Below are positions 25,907 to 38,701 of a stretch of 64,000 nt of DNA, in pieces; position 1 is the first letter of the stretch; the number at the start of each line of letters is the position of its first letter. Source of the stretch: Desertimonas sp963733085 (GTDB lineage Bacteria > Actinomycetota > Acidimicrobiia > Acidimicrobiales > Ilumatobacteraceae); NCBI GenBank assembly GCA_963733085.1, contig CAVTBY010000010.1:806001-870000 (forward strand). The letters are read 5' to 3'. The position numbers were made by a program, and so were the translations under genes. The notes beneath the pieces are model-generated. The model did no database searches and was not told where the DNA came from. It worked only from the letters and a program-made list of their open reading frames with translations.

Positions 25907-26563
25907 TCAGCGCTGCGGGTCGACGAGTCCGTGGTCGAAGGCGAAGATGATCGCGGCAGCACGATCGCGCACACCGAGCTTCGTGAAGATGGCTCCGACA
26001 TGGGTCTTCACGGTCGCCTCGCTGACGAACAGCTCGGCGGCGATCTCGCCGTTGGTGCGGCCGCGGGCCATCAAGCGGAGCACGTCATGCTCGCGCCCCG
26101 TCAGCTCGTCGATCTTGACCGCCTCGGCGAGGCGCGGACGGACGTTGCTGCGGAACGCGGTGAGCACTCGCGGCGTGACCTTGGGGTCGAGCCAGGCGGC
26201 GCCGCCGGAGACGGCCCGTGCCGCGGCGATGAGATCTTCTGCGCTGGCGTCCTTGAGGACGAACCCGGCGGCACCGGCGTCGAGGGCGCCCCACAGGGCG
26301 TCGTCGTCGTCGAACGTGGTCAGCACGAGCACCGGCGGACTGGATCCGGCGTCGTTCAGCGTCCGGGTCGCCGTCACGCCGTCCATCCGGCGCATGCGAA
26401 CGTCCATCAGGACGAGGTCCGGGCGGTGCTCGGCGACGGCGGAGGCAACCTCGTCGCCGTCGCCGCACTCGGCGACGACCTCGAACCCGTCGTCCGGTCC
26501 GAGGATGCGGACGATCCCGCTGCGCACGATCGGCTGGTCGTCGACCACGACCACGCGGATCAT
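25907..26563 (-). CDS. NarL/LuxR-type response regulator (module 2)
   Basis: 218 residues. The receiver has VVVVDDQPIVRSG, the phosphoacceptor Asp in VLMDVRMRRMDG, and LVLTTFDDDD. The LuxR domain is LTGREHDVLRLMARGRTNGE. The start overlaps the kinase stop by 4 bp (ATGA), giving coupled translation. It probably controls the ABC genes 98 bp downstream. Confidence 0.9.
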   Translation of the reverse strand: MIRVVVVDDQPIVRSGIVRILGPDDGFEVVAECGDGDEVASAVAEHRPDLVLMDVRMRRMDGVTATRTLNDAGSSPPVLVLTTFDDDDALWGALDAGAAGFVLKDASAEDLIAAARAVSGGAAWLDPKVTPRVLTAFRSNVRPRLAEAVKIDELTGREHDVLRLMARGRTNGEIAAELFVSEATVKTHVGAIFTKLGVRDRAAAIIFAFDHGLVDPQR

Positions 26564-27729
26564 GATCGGGCGAGCTCGCTGCTTGGCGATGCCAGAACCG
26601 GAAGGCGGGCATCGACTCGCCAGCCGTCGGCCGTTGCTCCGGCATCGAGGTCGCCGCCGATGGCGCGGGCCCGCTCGCTCATGCCGATCAACCCGAAGTG
26701 ACCGCTGTTCGGATCCGGTGGCGCCGCCGGCTCACCGTGATCGGCGACGACGAGTCGCACATCGCCGTCGACCAGATCGGCGTGCACCTCGACCGTGTTG
26801 CCTGCCGCATGACGGGCGACGTTGGCCAGCGCTTCCCGCATGATGCGGTGCACCGCGGTACCGGTCGGCCCGGCGAGGTCGACAACCTGGGGCGAGATCA
26901 CCGTGGCGATCACCACGCCGGCGCGGCGGTACTCGTCGACGAGGGCGTCGAGGTCGGCAGAGCCGGCAAGCGCCGGATCGGTCCCCCGCTCGTCTGTGCG
27001 CAGGGCCGCCACGGTTGCGCGGATCTGGTCGAGGCTCGCCCGGCCGACGCTCTCCGCATCCTCCAGGGCTCGCTCGGCGTCGTCGATGTCGCGGCGCAGG
27101 ACGTGCCGTGCACCGGTGACGTGGAGAAGCATGGCGGCCAGTGTGTGGCCGGCCAGATCGTGGAGCTCGCGGGCGATCCGCCGGCGCTCTTCGGCGACCG
27201 CCTGTTCGGCAAGCGCCTGACGCGCCTGTTGCAGTTCGGCGATCAGCTTGCCCTGACGCTGCACGACGCGACCGATGAAGAACGTGAAGGCGTGGGCCAG
27301 AATCCACGAGTGCCAGCCGATGTCGTCCCCGGGAGCGAGGAACTCTCCGATGACAAACGGGGAAGCGGCCGCTACGGCCGCGATCACGCCGGCGCGAACG
27401 ATCGATTCGACGTTGGCCGAGACGTAGAGGACCATCATCACGCTGAGGAAGAGCATCGGCTCGAGCACTTCCTGGACACCGACGACGACGAAGATCGGGC
27501 CGATGATGAGGGCGGCAAACACCTCGGGAACGCGCGCCAACCGATCCTGGAACACGAACGCGACCAATGCGGGTGAAACGAGCAACAGATCGAGCGCAGT
27601 ACCCGCGTCGGTCCATTGAGAGATGGCGGTGACGAGCGCTGCAGTGGCGAGAAAGAACCCGCGCCCGTCGCGAAGAAACGCCGAGCTGTCGTTGGTGCCG
27701 GCGTTCCGAGGCGTCACCTCCACGGTCAC
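26560..27729 (-). CDS. Sensor histidine kinase, HisKA_3 type (module 2)
   Basis: 389 residues. Five or six membrane helices occupy residues 25-165, followed by a short coiled coil, the phosphoacceptor region RRRIARELHDLAGHTLAAML and an HATPase domain (IMREALANVARHAAG, GHFGLIGMSERARAIGG). There is no periplasmic sensor domain. GTG 27729 or the GTG two codons later may be the start; TAACCT is 7 nt before the latter. It resembles the kinase of module 1 in layout but not closely in sequence. Confidence 0.9.
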   Translation of the reverse strand: MTVEVTPRNAGTNDSSAFLRDGRGFFLATAALVTAISQWTDAGTALDLLLVSPALVAFVFQDRLARVPEVFAALIIGPIFVVVGVQEVLEPMLFLSVMMVLYVSANVESIVRAGVIAAVAAASPFVIGEFLAPGDDIGWHSWILAHAFTFFIGRVVQRQGKLIAELQQARQALAEQAVAEERRRIARELHDLAGHTLAAMLLHVTGARHVLRRDIDDAERALEDAESVGRASLDQIRATVAALRTDERGTDPALAGSADLDALVDEYRRAGVVIATVISPQVVDLAGPTGTAVHRIMREALANVARHAAGNTVEVHADLVDGDVRLVVADHGEPAAPPDPNSGHFGLIGMSERARAIGGDLDAGATADGWRVDARLPVLASPSSELARS

Positions 27730-27732
27730 GAG

Positions 27733-27801
27733 GTTACGACGGACCCGTGATCACACCCTCAGCCCACGGTCGTAACTCGCGTTCCTACCGTGGGACGACG
27801 T
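27733..27801. repeat. Overlapping inverted repeats between hrpA and the module 2 kinase
   Basis: GTTACGAC (27735-27742) pairs with GTCGTAAC (27767-27774), and CCCACGGT (27761-27768) pairs with ACCGTGGG (27787-27794). The two pairings are mutually exclusive, so this could be a terminator for hrpA or a switchable leader for the kinase gene. Confidence 0.45.
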
Positions 27802-31543
<3,742 letters not shown>

Positions 31544-31632
31544 GCCGCCCAGTCTGCTTCCCCCGCCCCGCTATGAGTGGTTGGAGATTCGGCCGACGGG
31601 ACCGCCTTCCGGCGTGGCAGAGTGGCGGCAGC

Positions 31633-32601
31633 GTGCCGAACGTCTACGTGCTCCCCGATCAACGACTCGTCCAATGCCGGCCAGGTGAAGCGATCCTGCC
31701 GGCAGCGCTGCGCGCCGGAGTCGCTTTCACCCACGCCTGCGGCGGTCGGGGCAAGTGCTCGACGTGCCGGATCGTGGTCGTCGAGGGGTCGCAGGCCTGC
31801 GCCGATCGCACCGCGCGGGAGCAGACGATCGCCGACCAACTGAGCTTCGGACCGACGTTCCGACTCGCCTGCCAAACGGTGGTCCAGGGCGACGCGACCG
31901 TCCGCCGCTTGGTGCTCGACGAGCGCGACGCCGAGCTCGCCGACATGCGCATCAAGCCGGCGCGGCATCGCCGGCGTGGGCGTCCGCCGTTCGACCGCCA
32001 GCCTGGGCGGCGCGCCAGGCCAATCGGCGACGAGCTCGACGTCGCCGTGATGTTCGCCGACATCCGTGGCTTCACGACGTTCGCCGAAACCGTGTTGCCC
32101 TACGACGTCATCCACGTGTTGCAACGCCAGCTGCGCGACGTCACCCAGGCGACGGAACGGCACGGTGGCGTTGTCACGAGTTACATGGGCGACGGCGTGA
32201 TGGCCCTGTTCAGCGACGATCCGGCCAGCGCCGGTGAGCCGGCGAGCCGTCGCGCCGTGCGCGCCGGGTTGGCGATCCTCGCCGGCGCCGATGCGGCGCG
32301 GCCGGGCCTCGAGGAGCTGTACGGCCGTTCGTTCGACATCAACGTCGGCGTCCACTTCGGGCCGGCGATCGTCGGCAGCCTGCTCGGTGAGCCGGCGACG
32401 ATGACGGCGATCGGCGACACGGTGAACATGGCCAACCGCATCGAGCAGGCGAACAAGGAGTTCGGCACGCGACTGCTCGTGTCGGACGCGGCGCGCCTCC
32501 ATGCTGGCGCCGACCTCGTCGTCGGTCGCTCGTTCAGCTGCTCACTGCCCGGCAAGGCCGGCGAACACGCACTGTTCGAGGTCCTCGCCCTCGCCGACTG
32601 A
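31633..32601 (+). CDS. Ferredoxin-domain adenylate/guanylate cyclase
   Basis: 322 residues from GTG 31633; an upstream ATG at 31573 adds 20 residues of low complexity. The N-terminal 2Fe-2S ferredoxin-like domain has the ligand set C-X5-C-X2-C (ACGGRGKCSTC) and a fourth Cys in RLACQT. After a basic linker (residues 100-135) comes a class III cyclase catalytic domain with FADIRGFTTFAE, SYMGDGVMALF, VGVHFGPAIVG and TAIGDTVNMANRIEQANKEFG. The metal-binding aspartates are present, so it should make cAMP (or cGMP) as a dimer, with the iron-sulfur cluster as a likely redox switch. It is soluble and intact. Confidence 0.9.
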   Translation: MPNVYVLPDQRLVQCRPGEAILPAALRAGVAFTHACGGRGKCSTCRIVVVEGSQACADRTAREQTIADQLSFGPTFRLACQTVVQGDATVRRLVLDERDAELADMRIKPARHRRRGRPPFDRQPGRRARPIGDELDVAVMFADIRGFTTFAETVLPYDVIHVLQRQLRDVTQATERHGGVVTSYMGDGVMALFSDDPASAGEPASRRAVRAGLAILAGADAARPGLEELYGRSFDINVGVHFGPAIVGSLLGEPATMTAIGDTVNMANRIEQANKEFGTRLLVSDAARLHAGADLVVGRSFSCSLPGKAGEHALFEVLALAD

Positions 32602-32607
32602 CCAACG

Positions 32608-32649
32608 GATGGGTGTTTTGATGACCGTTCCGTCATGAAAACACCCATC
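32608..32649. terminator. Long hairpin between convergent cyclase and glycosidase genes
   Basis: GATGGGTGTTTTGATGAC (32608-32625) pairs with 32632-32649 over 17 of 18 positions, with a 6 nt loop. The A/T block lies inside the stem and there is no terminal T run. Confidence 0.6.
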
Positions 32650-32662
32650 GGTCGCAGCGGGC

Positions 32663-34510
32663 TCAGGTCGGGGTGAGCTCGATGAGGCTGACGGCGGGCA
32701 TCGGCAGGGCGAAGTGCAGCTGCAGGGCGCCTTCGACCGGTCGGACGTCCGCGGGCGGGACGAGATCGGCCAACCGGTCTGCGTCGTGCAGCGTTCGCCA
32801 GGTCGCGTCGTCCGGCCACGGCCGGCCACCCGAAACTCTGTCCCACGCAGCGTTGAGGTTGGAATGCTGCTCGTCGAGGCGACGGTGGCGGATCCGGTAG
32901 GCGGGCGCCGACAGCCCGACAACTTCGATTTCGATATCGCGGTCGAGACGCTCGTCGCCGCCGGACTTGGTGACGTCGACGGTCCCGTTCCACACCACGA
33001 TCGCCAGCGATCCGTCCGGATCGGAGCTGCCGACGGCGTTGACCAGATCGCCGGCCCCGTCGCCGTCGACGTCGACCTGCAGGCGTTGCTCTCGCAACTG
33101 CTCGAGCATCCACAACGCCCACCATCGCGGCTTGCGCAGGTTGCCGATGGCGAGCAGACCGAACCCGCCATGGAGGAGCTCCGACGCCCGGCCGAGCTCC
33201 TCGAAGTGGTCGGAGATCGTCCAGTAGGCGAGTGCATCGATGCGTCCCATCGCGCTGACCATGCCACGGGCGAGGTAGGCGGCGCTCCACACCGAATCGT
33301 GGGCGCGGTTGAAGTGTGTGGCATGGGCGCCCCACTCGGTCCACCAAAGTTGCAGGTCAGGGCGGCCGTGACGGGCGGCGACCGGACGCAGGTCCAGCGG
33401 GGCGTTGCCGTAGGTGTGCGTCGAGAGGAAGTCGATCGGTGCCGACGCCTGATTCACATGGACGAGTAGCTCGTCGATCCATGCCGCTGCCGCTGACGCA
33501 GGTCCGCCGACGGGTAGCACGGCGTCGACGGCCTTGACGGCGCGGACGCTCACGTCGTACAGGCGCAGGTACTCGTCGCGCGTGCCCGACCAGAACACCT
33601 CGAGGTTCGCCTCGTTCCAGATCTCGAACCCCCAGGTGCGAACCTCCTCAGGCCCGTAACGCTCGACAAGGTGGGCGGTGAGGTCGCCGACGAGCTGCTC
33701 CCAGCGTGTCCAGTCCTTGGGCGGCGAGACGATCGCCCCGTAGTGGAACACGGTCTGATCGGGATCGCTCGCCAGGTCGCGGGGCATGAAGCTGATCTCG
33801 ACGATCGGTCGGAGACCGAGGTCGAGGACGCGGTCGTAGATCCGGTCGACCCCGGCGAAGTCGATGACCGGTTGGCCGTCTACGTCGCGGTACACGCCGA
33901 GGTCGTCGTGGAGGATCGCGTGGGCGCGCACTGCTCGCACGCCGAGCTCGTCATGGGCCAGCCGCAGGGCTTCGGCGAACTCGTCGCCGATGTGCCGCCC
34001 GCCACCACCGATCCCGTGGTCGAGCTGGGAGAGACGCTCGGCCCCGATCATCGGCCGCCACGGGCGATCGAGCGCTCCGACGACCTGGTCGGCGAGCACT
34101 GTGATGCCGCAGACGCCATCTCCATCCCTCGACGGCGTGGCGACGATCGGCGGGCTGGACGGCTGCTCGTGGTCGTCGACGGCGGCGACAGCGGCGACCT
34201 GGTACCACGCCGGAGACCCCACAGTGCCGGTCGTGTCGGTGAGCGGCGGATGGGGCACGGGGCGCACCCACGGTTCACCGATGTCCAACGGTGCGAAGTC
34301 GCCGTCGGGACCATCGGCGCGGCGGACGAGATAGCCGGCCGCTCCCTCGACGGGTTCCCAGTCGAGCGTGACCTGCGCCCGCCCTGGTCGGGCGACGACT
34401 CGCTGCGGCGCCGCCAACTGCGGCCGCCCGAGCTCGCCACCTTCGCGGCGCTGGGCGGTGAGCTCCTCCCAGAGGGCGCCGGCGCCTGTTGCCCGCTCGC
34501 CGTCGGTCAT
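32663..34510 (-). CDS. Glycoside hydrolase family 39-like enzyme with N-terminal FN3 domain
   Basis: 615 residues from ATG 34510, which overlaps the permease stop (ATGA). Residues 30-130 look like a fibronectin type III domain (ARPGRAQVTLDWEPVEGAAG). The catalytic barrel has the acid/base region WGFEIWNEANLEVFWSG and the nucleophile region LQLWWTEWGAH, as in GH39 beta-xylosidases and alpha-L-iduronidases, and a C-terminal beta domain follows. There is no signal peptide, so it should act in the cytoplasm on oligosaccharides imported by the cotranscribed ABC system. A beta-xyloside substrate is the family's usual one but is not proven here. Confidence 0.8.
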   Translation of the reverse strand: MTDGERATGAGALWEELTAQRREGGELGRPQLAAPQRVVARPGRAQVTLDWEPVEGAAGYLVRRADGPDGDFAPLDIGEPWVRPVPHPPLTDTTGTVGSPAWYQVAAVAAVDDHEQPSSPPIVATPSRDGDGVCGITVLADQVVGALDRPWRPMIGAERLSQLDHGIGGGGRHIGDEFAEALRLAHDELGVRAVRAHAILHDDLGVYRDVDGQPVIDFAGVDRIYDRVLDLGLRPIVEISFMPRDLASDPDQTVFHYGAIVSPPKDWTRWEQLVGDLTAHLVERYGPEEVRTWGFEIWNEANLEVFWSGTRDEYLRLYDVSVRAVKAVDAVLPVGGPASAAAAWIDELLVHVNQASAPIDFLSTHTYGNAPLDLRPVAARHGRPDLQLWWTEWGAHATHFNRAHDSVWSAAYLARGMVSAMGRIDALAYWTISDHFEELGRASELLHGGFGLLAIGNLRKPRWWALWMLEQLREQRLQVDVDGDGAGDLVNAVGSSDPDGSLAIVVWNGTVDVTKSGGDERLDRDIEIEVVGLSAPAYRIRHRRLDEQHSNLNAAWDRVSGGRPWPDDATWRTLHDADRLADLVPPADVRPVEGALQLHFALPMPAVSLIELTPT

Positions 34511-35385
34511 TTCAACCCCGTCGTCGCGATGCCCTGGATCACGTAGCGCTGGGTGGCGAAGAACAAGATCACCACGGGAAGCACGACCACCGTGGCGCCG
34601 GCCATCTGCAGGGCGACGTTGGACTCCTGCTGCCCGATCGAGAACAACGCGAGGGCGACGGGCAGCGTGTACATGTCCTCGGAGCTGGCCACCACCGACG
34701 GCCACAGGAAGTTGTTCCAGCTCGTCAGGAACGTCAGGACGCCGAGCGTCGCCAGCGCCGGGCCACACAGCGGGAGCACGACACGGAAGAAGATGCGGTA
34801 CTCACCCGCGCCGTCGACCCGCGCCGCGTCGAGCAGGTCGTCGGGGATGCCGAGCATGAACTGGCGCATCAAGAACACGCCGAACGCGCCGGCCACGGTG
34901 GGCAGGATCAGTCCGGCGTGGGTGTTCGTCAGATTGAAGTTGGAGACGAGCACGAACAGCGGAACGAGGGTGACGACGCCGGGGACCATCAACGTGGCGA
35001 GCACGACCGCGAACAGCGCCCGCTTGCCGGGGAACTCGAGCTTGGCCAGTGCGTAGCCGAGCATCGAGCAGAACAGCAGGTTGCCGGCGGTCACGGCAAC
35101 CGCGACAAAGGTGGAGTTGAAGAAGTACCGCGGGAAGTCGAGCCGGTCGAACAGGTCGCGGTAGTTCTGCAGCGTCGGCTCCTCGGGGATCCACCGGCTC
35201 GGCGCCTGACGAATCTCCCGCGTCGTCTTGAAGGAGCTGAGAATCATCCACACGAACGGGATCGCCATCAGCACGAAGCCGACGATGAGGGCCACGTGCA
35301 AGCCGATGGATCGCGAGCCGCGCCGCGTTGCCAGGCGCGGATCCACGCTGGTGGTGGTTGCGGTCGCGTTCACTCGCTGCCTCAA
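34507..35385 (-). CDS. Sugar ABC transporter permease, MalG type
   Basis: 292 residues with six membrane helices and the EAA loop DAARVDGAGEYRIFFRVVLP. It begins with a helix after IGLHVALIVGFVLMAIPFVW, and the typical motif ILSSFKTTREI follows. It overlaps the preceding permease by 4 bp and the glycosidase by 4 bp, so translation is coupled through the operon. It partners with the MalF-type permease and the binding protein. No ATPase gene is in the cluster. Confidence 0.9.
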   Translation of the reverse strand: MRQRVNATATTTSVDPRLATRRGSRSIGLHVALIVGFVLMAIPFVWMILSSFKTTREIRQAPSRWIPEEPTLQNYRDLFDRLDFPRYFFNSTFVAVAVTAGNLLFCSMLGYALAKLEFPGKRALFAVVLATLMVPGVVTLVPLFVLVSNFNLTNTHAGLILPTVAGAFGVFLMRQFMLGIPDDLLDAARVDGAGEYRIFFRVVLPLCGPALATLGVLTFLTSWNNFLWPSVVASSEDMYTLPVALALFSIGQQESNVALQMAGATVVVLPVVILFFATQRYVIQGIATTGLK

Positions 35386-36289
35386 ACCTTCGGACGGAGG
35401 ACTCGGAACTGGAACAGGGCGAGCAGGGCGGTGGCGAGGAAGATGATGTAGCTGATCGCCGCCGTGTAGGCGTAGTTGCCGAAAAGAACTGGTTGTAGGC
35501 GTGCATGTAGACCGACAGCGTCGAATCGAGCGGGCCGCCCTGGGTCATCACGAACGGCTCCTCGAAGAACTGCAGGAGGCCGATGCTGGCGATCACCGCC
35601 GAGAACAGCAGAGTCGGCCGCAGCATCGGCAGCGTCACGTAGCGGAACCGTTGCCACCGTCCGGCGCCGTCGATCGCCGCAGCCTCGTACAACTGAGTGG
35701 GGATCGCCTGCAGGCCGGCGAGAAAGATGATCATCTGAAAGCCGAGGCCGCGCCACGTCGTCATCAGGATGATCGACCACAGCGCGTAGCGCTGGTCCGT
35801 CAGCCAGCCCGGACCGTCGATCCCGAAGCCTTCGAGGATGCCGTTGACGAGACCTGCGTCGGTCCCGAGGATCAGCCTCCACACGACAGCGATCGCCACG
35901 ATGCTCGTCACGTAGGGAAGGAAGAAGCCGAGCCGGAAGACGCTGCGCAACCGAACCACCCCCTGGTTGAGGGCGAGGGCGGCGAGCAGCCCCAATCCGA
36001 TCGTCAGCGGCATGGCGAACACGACGTACACGACCGTGTTTCGGACCGCCTTGCGGAACGTCTCGTCGCGGAACACCTCGAAGTAGTTGTCGAGGCCGAC
36101 GAAGCCGACGTCGAACGGCGACCGGATGTCGGTCACGCTCATGTCCGTGAAGCTCGTGATGAACGACACGAGAATCGGCCCGGCCATGAACACGAAGAAC
36201 AGCAGGACGAAGGGCAGGGCGAAGCTCCACCCGATCAGCCACTGGCGCCACGGGCGGCGCTTGCGTGGGACGGCGGCCGTCAGCGCCAC
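35382..36289 (-). CDS. Sugar ABC transporter permease, MalF type, one frameshift
   Basis: About 302 residues. The helices begin with SFALPFVLLFFVFMAGPILV; the EAA loop is EAAAIDGAGRWQRFRYVTLP. The frame shifts near 35480 within a run of four T (minus strand), after MHAYNQFF; the other frame continues FGNYAYTAAISYIIFLATAL to the stop at 35382. A lost T in a T5 run would restore it (FFFGNYAY), which points to a homopolymer sequencing error. The last helix is otherwise complete. Confidence 0.85.
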
Positions 36290-36303
36290 GGCCAGCCGCT
36301 TCT

Positions 36304-36343
36304 GCTACTGCAAAGCGGCCGGCAGTGACCGCTTTGCAGTAGC
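36304..36343. terminator. Perfect 15 bp hairpin between binding-protein and permease genes
   Basis: The arms 36304-36318 and 36329-36343 (GCTACTGCAAAGCGG and complement) flank a 10 nt loop. It is placed inside the operon, so it may stabilise the upstream binding-protein mRNA or attenuate the permeases, as REP-like elements do after malE-type genes. Confidence 0.6.
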
Positions 36344-36374
36344 GAACCTGACGACGCCCGGCTCGGCGCCCGGG

Positions 36375-37616
36375 TCACAACCCGGTCCCGATCGAGTCGG
36401 CCTCCTCCTGCATCGCCTGGCATGCCTCCTCCGGGGTGGCGTCGCCGAGGGCCACGCGCTCGATCTGCCCGTCGATTGCCGTAGCGACCTCCTCCCAGGT
36501 CGGGATCGCCGGCGGCGACTTGGCGTCTTCGAGCTGTTCGCCGAACGCTGCCAGCAGCTCGTCGCCGGCCAGCGCCTCGTCGTCCCAGGCCGCCTGCACG
36601 GCGGGCAGATCGCGCACGGTCTCGTACCACGTCACCTGGACCTCGGGCCGGGAGGCGAACTCGACGAACGCCCAGCCCGCTGTCTTGTTGTCGGCCTGTG
36701 CGAACACTGCGAGGTTGCCACCGCCGACGAACGACGTCCCGGTCGTCGCCGTGGGTTGGTGGGCGACGGTCCACGCTTCCGGATCGGCGCCGGCGTCGTT
36801 GACGATCCCGATCATCCACGGACCACTGATGAACGCACCAACGGTGCCATCGGTGAACTGCGCCTCGACGGGGACGTCGGAGACCGACGACGACGCCAAC
36901 TCGCTCTCGAAGAACGATTGATAGAAGGTCATCGACTCGACGCAGGCCTCGGAGTCGAGCGTGAAGTTGTTGTCAGCGTCGACGATCTCGCCGCCTGCCT
37001 GCCAGAAGAACGGCATGTACGTCTGCCACGCCCCTGTCCCTCCGGGTTGCAGGCTGATCCCGTACTCGGCACCGGCGTCGATCATCGCTTCGGCAAGCTG
37101 GGTCAGCTCGTCCCAGGTCGCCGGCGCTTGATTGAACCCGCCTTCCTCGGCGAGGTCGGTGCGGTAGTAGATCAGTCGAGTCTCGACGTACCAGGGCACG
37201 CCGTAGCTCGTCCCATCGACGACGGTGGAGTTCCACGCACCTTCGAAGAACTGCGCCGGATCAATCGTGTCCGGCGTCGGCTCGAGGCCGCCCATCGTGG
37301 CGAACTGTCCCATCCAGGTGGTACCGATCAGGCTGACGTCGGGAACGTCACCGCCGGCGATAGCGGCCACCAACCGGTCGTTCGCGGCATCCCATGGCAC
37401 AGCCGTCACCTCGACGGTGACGTCGGGGAACTCCTCCATGAAGGCGTCGGCGAGGACGCCGAGATTCTCGCCCTCGGCGCCCATCGCCCAGACCGTGATG
37501 TCACCTTCGGGCGCGCTGTCCGTTCGGGGCGAAACATCGTCGGTCTGGGGTCCAGCAACGCCGAGCGCAGTGCCGGCGAGGGCGATGGCGCTGAGAGCAC
37601 CAAGTGTTCGGTTCAT
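36375..37616 (-). CDS. Sugar ABC transporter substrate-binding protein
   Basis: 413 residues. The signal-like N-terminus (MNRTLGALSAIALAGTALGV) is followed by a family 1 binding-protein fold (ITVWAMGAEGENLGVLADAF, PDVSLIGTTWMGQFATMGGL, YGVPWYVETRLIYYRTDLAE, AFISGPWMIGIVNDAG). No lipobox Cys follows the hydrophobic segment, unusual for a binding protein of a monoderm actinobacterium, so it may be anchored otherwise or the annotated N-terminus may be affected by an indel. Its start overlaps the LacI stop codon (ATGA). Confidence 0.9.
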   Translation of the reverse strand: MNRTLGALSAIALAGTALGVAGPQTDDVSPRTDSAPEGDITVWAMGAEGENLGVLADAFMEEFPDVTVEVTAVPWDAANDRLVAAIAGGDVPDVSLIGTTWMGQFATMGGLEPTPDTIDPAQFFEGAWNSTVVDGTSYGVPWYVETRLIYYRTDLAEEGGFNQAPATWDELTQLAEAMIDAGAEYGISLQPGGTGAWQTYMPFFWQAGGEIVDADNNFTLDSEACVESMTFYQSFFESELASSSVSDVPVEAQFTDGTVGAFISGPWMIGIVNDAGADPEAWTVAHQPTATTGTSFVGGGNLAVFAQADNKTAGWAFVEFASRPEVQVTWYETVRDLPAVQAAWDDEALAGDELLAAFGEQLEDAKSPPAIPTWEEVATAIDGQIERVALGDATPEEACQAMQEEADSIGTGL

Positions 37617-38686
37617 TGGTTGACCCCCTTGTCGGGTGTTCGGTTGATGGTGCAGCCGCAGCTCTCGCGCACGACGAGGGTCGTGCGCAGGACCACGGAA
37701 GTGCTGGCCTGGCCGCCGTCGATGCGGTCGAACAGCGACTTCGCCGCTCGTCGACCGAGTTCGTGCATCGGTTGGCGGACCGTCGTCAGCGGTGGATGCA
37801 GGCGCGCCGCCATCGCCGTGTCGTCCCATCCGGTGACGATCACATCCTCGGGAACCCTGAAGCCGGAGGCAGCGGCCGCCCGCACCACCCCGTCGGCGAT
37901 CTCGTCATTGGCGCACATCACGGCGTCCGTACCGTTCCCGCGGGCGAACAGTTCGAGACCTGCCTTGTATCCGTGCTCGACGTCGAACCCGCCGCACGAG
38001 ACGAGCGCCGCGCTGGTAGCGATCCCGGCCCGCTGCAACTCCCGGCGAACCCCTTTCCACCGCTCGCTGACATCCGAGGATCTGGCAGGGTCCCCGAGGA
38101 ATATGGGACGCCGGCTGCCGTGGTCGAGCACGTGTCTGGCCAACGATTCGGCGGGCGCAGTGTTGGCGGAGCGGACACTGGCGAGACCACCGACCGGCGG
38201 GCGGGCGAGCAGGATGATCGGTCGATCAGCGTCGGCCATTGCCGCGACTGTTGCGTCGTCGACCGTTCGTCCCATCACCACGAGTCCGTCGACGCGGTCG
38301 GCGAGGTCGGCGACGAGGTCGCCGGCGTCGGCGCGGCCGTGGGTGGCGAGGATCAACACGGCGGCGCGTCGTTCGGCGGCGGTCTCCTCGAAGCCGGCGA
38401 TCACCCGCGAGTAGTACGGCCCGCCGAGGTCGGGGAACACGATCCCTACGGCACCGTGACTCTGGGCGACGAACGCCCTGGCGAGCCGGTTCGGGCGCCA
38501 CCGCAACTCGTCGGCGGCGGCGAGCACTCGTCGTCGCGTCTCCGCAGCGACAGGGCCACTATCGCCCAGCACCCTGGAGACGGTGGCGATCGAGACGCCT
38601 GCTCGGTCAGCGACGTCGTACACGCTTGACCGCGGCTGGGCGCGCCGCCGACGCCGACTGTCGCCGCTGCGTTCATTCGCCGACAC
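37613..38686 (-). CDS. LacI-family repressor (transport operon)
   Basis: 357 residues from GTG 38686, chosen for the Shine-Dalgarno AGGGGG 4 nt upstream. The helix-turn-helix is SSVYDVADRAGVSIATVSRV followed by the hinge RWRPNRLARAF. The effector domain is periplasmic-binding-protein-like (GVAGIVFPDLGGPYYSRVIA-type pattern, VMCANDEIADGVVRAAAASG, VIVTGWDDTAMAARLHPPLT). As the first gene of the operon it probably represses itself and the transporter/glycosidase genes via the palindromes at 38702-38729, with a sugar as inducer. Confidence 0.9.
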   Translation of the reverse strand: MSANERSGDSRRRRRAQPRSSVYDVADRAGVSIATVSRVLGDSGPVAAETRRRVLAAADELRWRPNRLARAFVAQSHGAVGIVFPDLGGPYYSRVIAGFEETAAERRAAVLILATHGRADAGDLVADLADRVDGLVVMGRTVDDATVAAMADADRPIILLARPPVGGLASVRSANTAPAESLARHVLDHGSRRPIFLGDPARSSDVSERWKGVRRELQRAGIATSAALVSCGGFDVEHGYKAGLELFARGNGTDAVMCANDEIADGVVRAAAASGFRVPEDVIVTGWDDTAMAARLHPPLTTVRQPMHELGRRAAKSLFDRIDGGQASTSVVLRTTLVVRESCGCTINRTPDKGVNQ

Positions 38687-38701
38687 CGGACCCCCTGTCG
38701 C

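Noticed and set aside
36087..38414. 775-codon open frame opposite the binding-protein and LacI genes
   Set aside because: Antisense shadow covering two clear genes.
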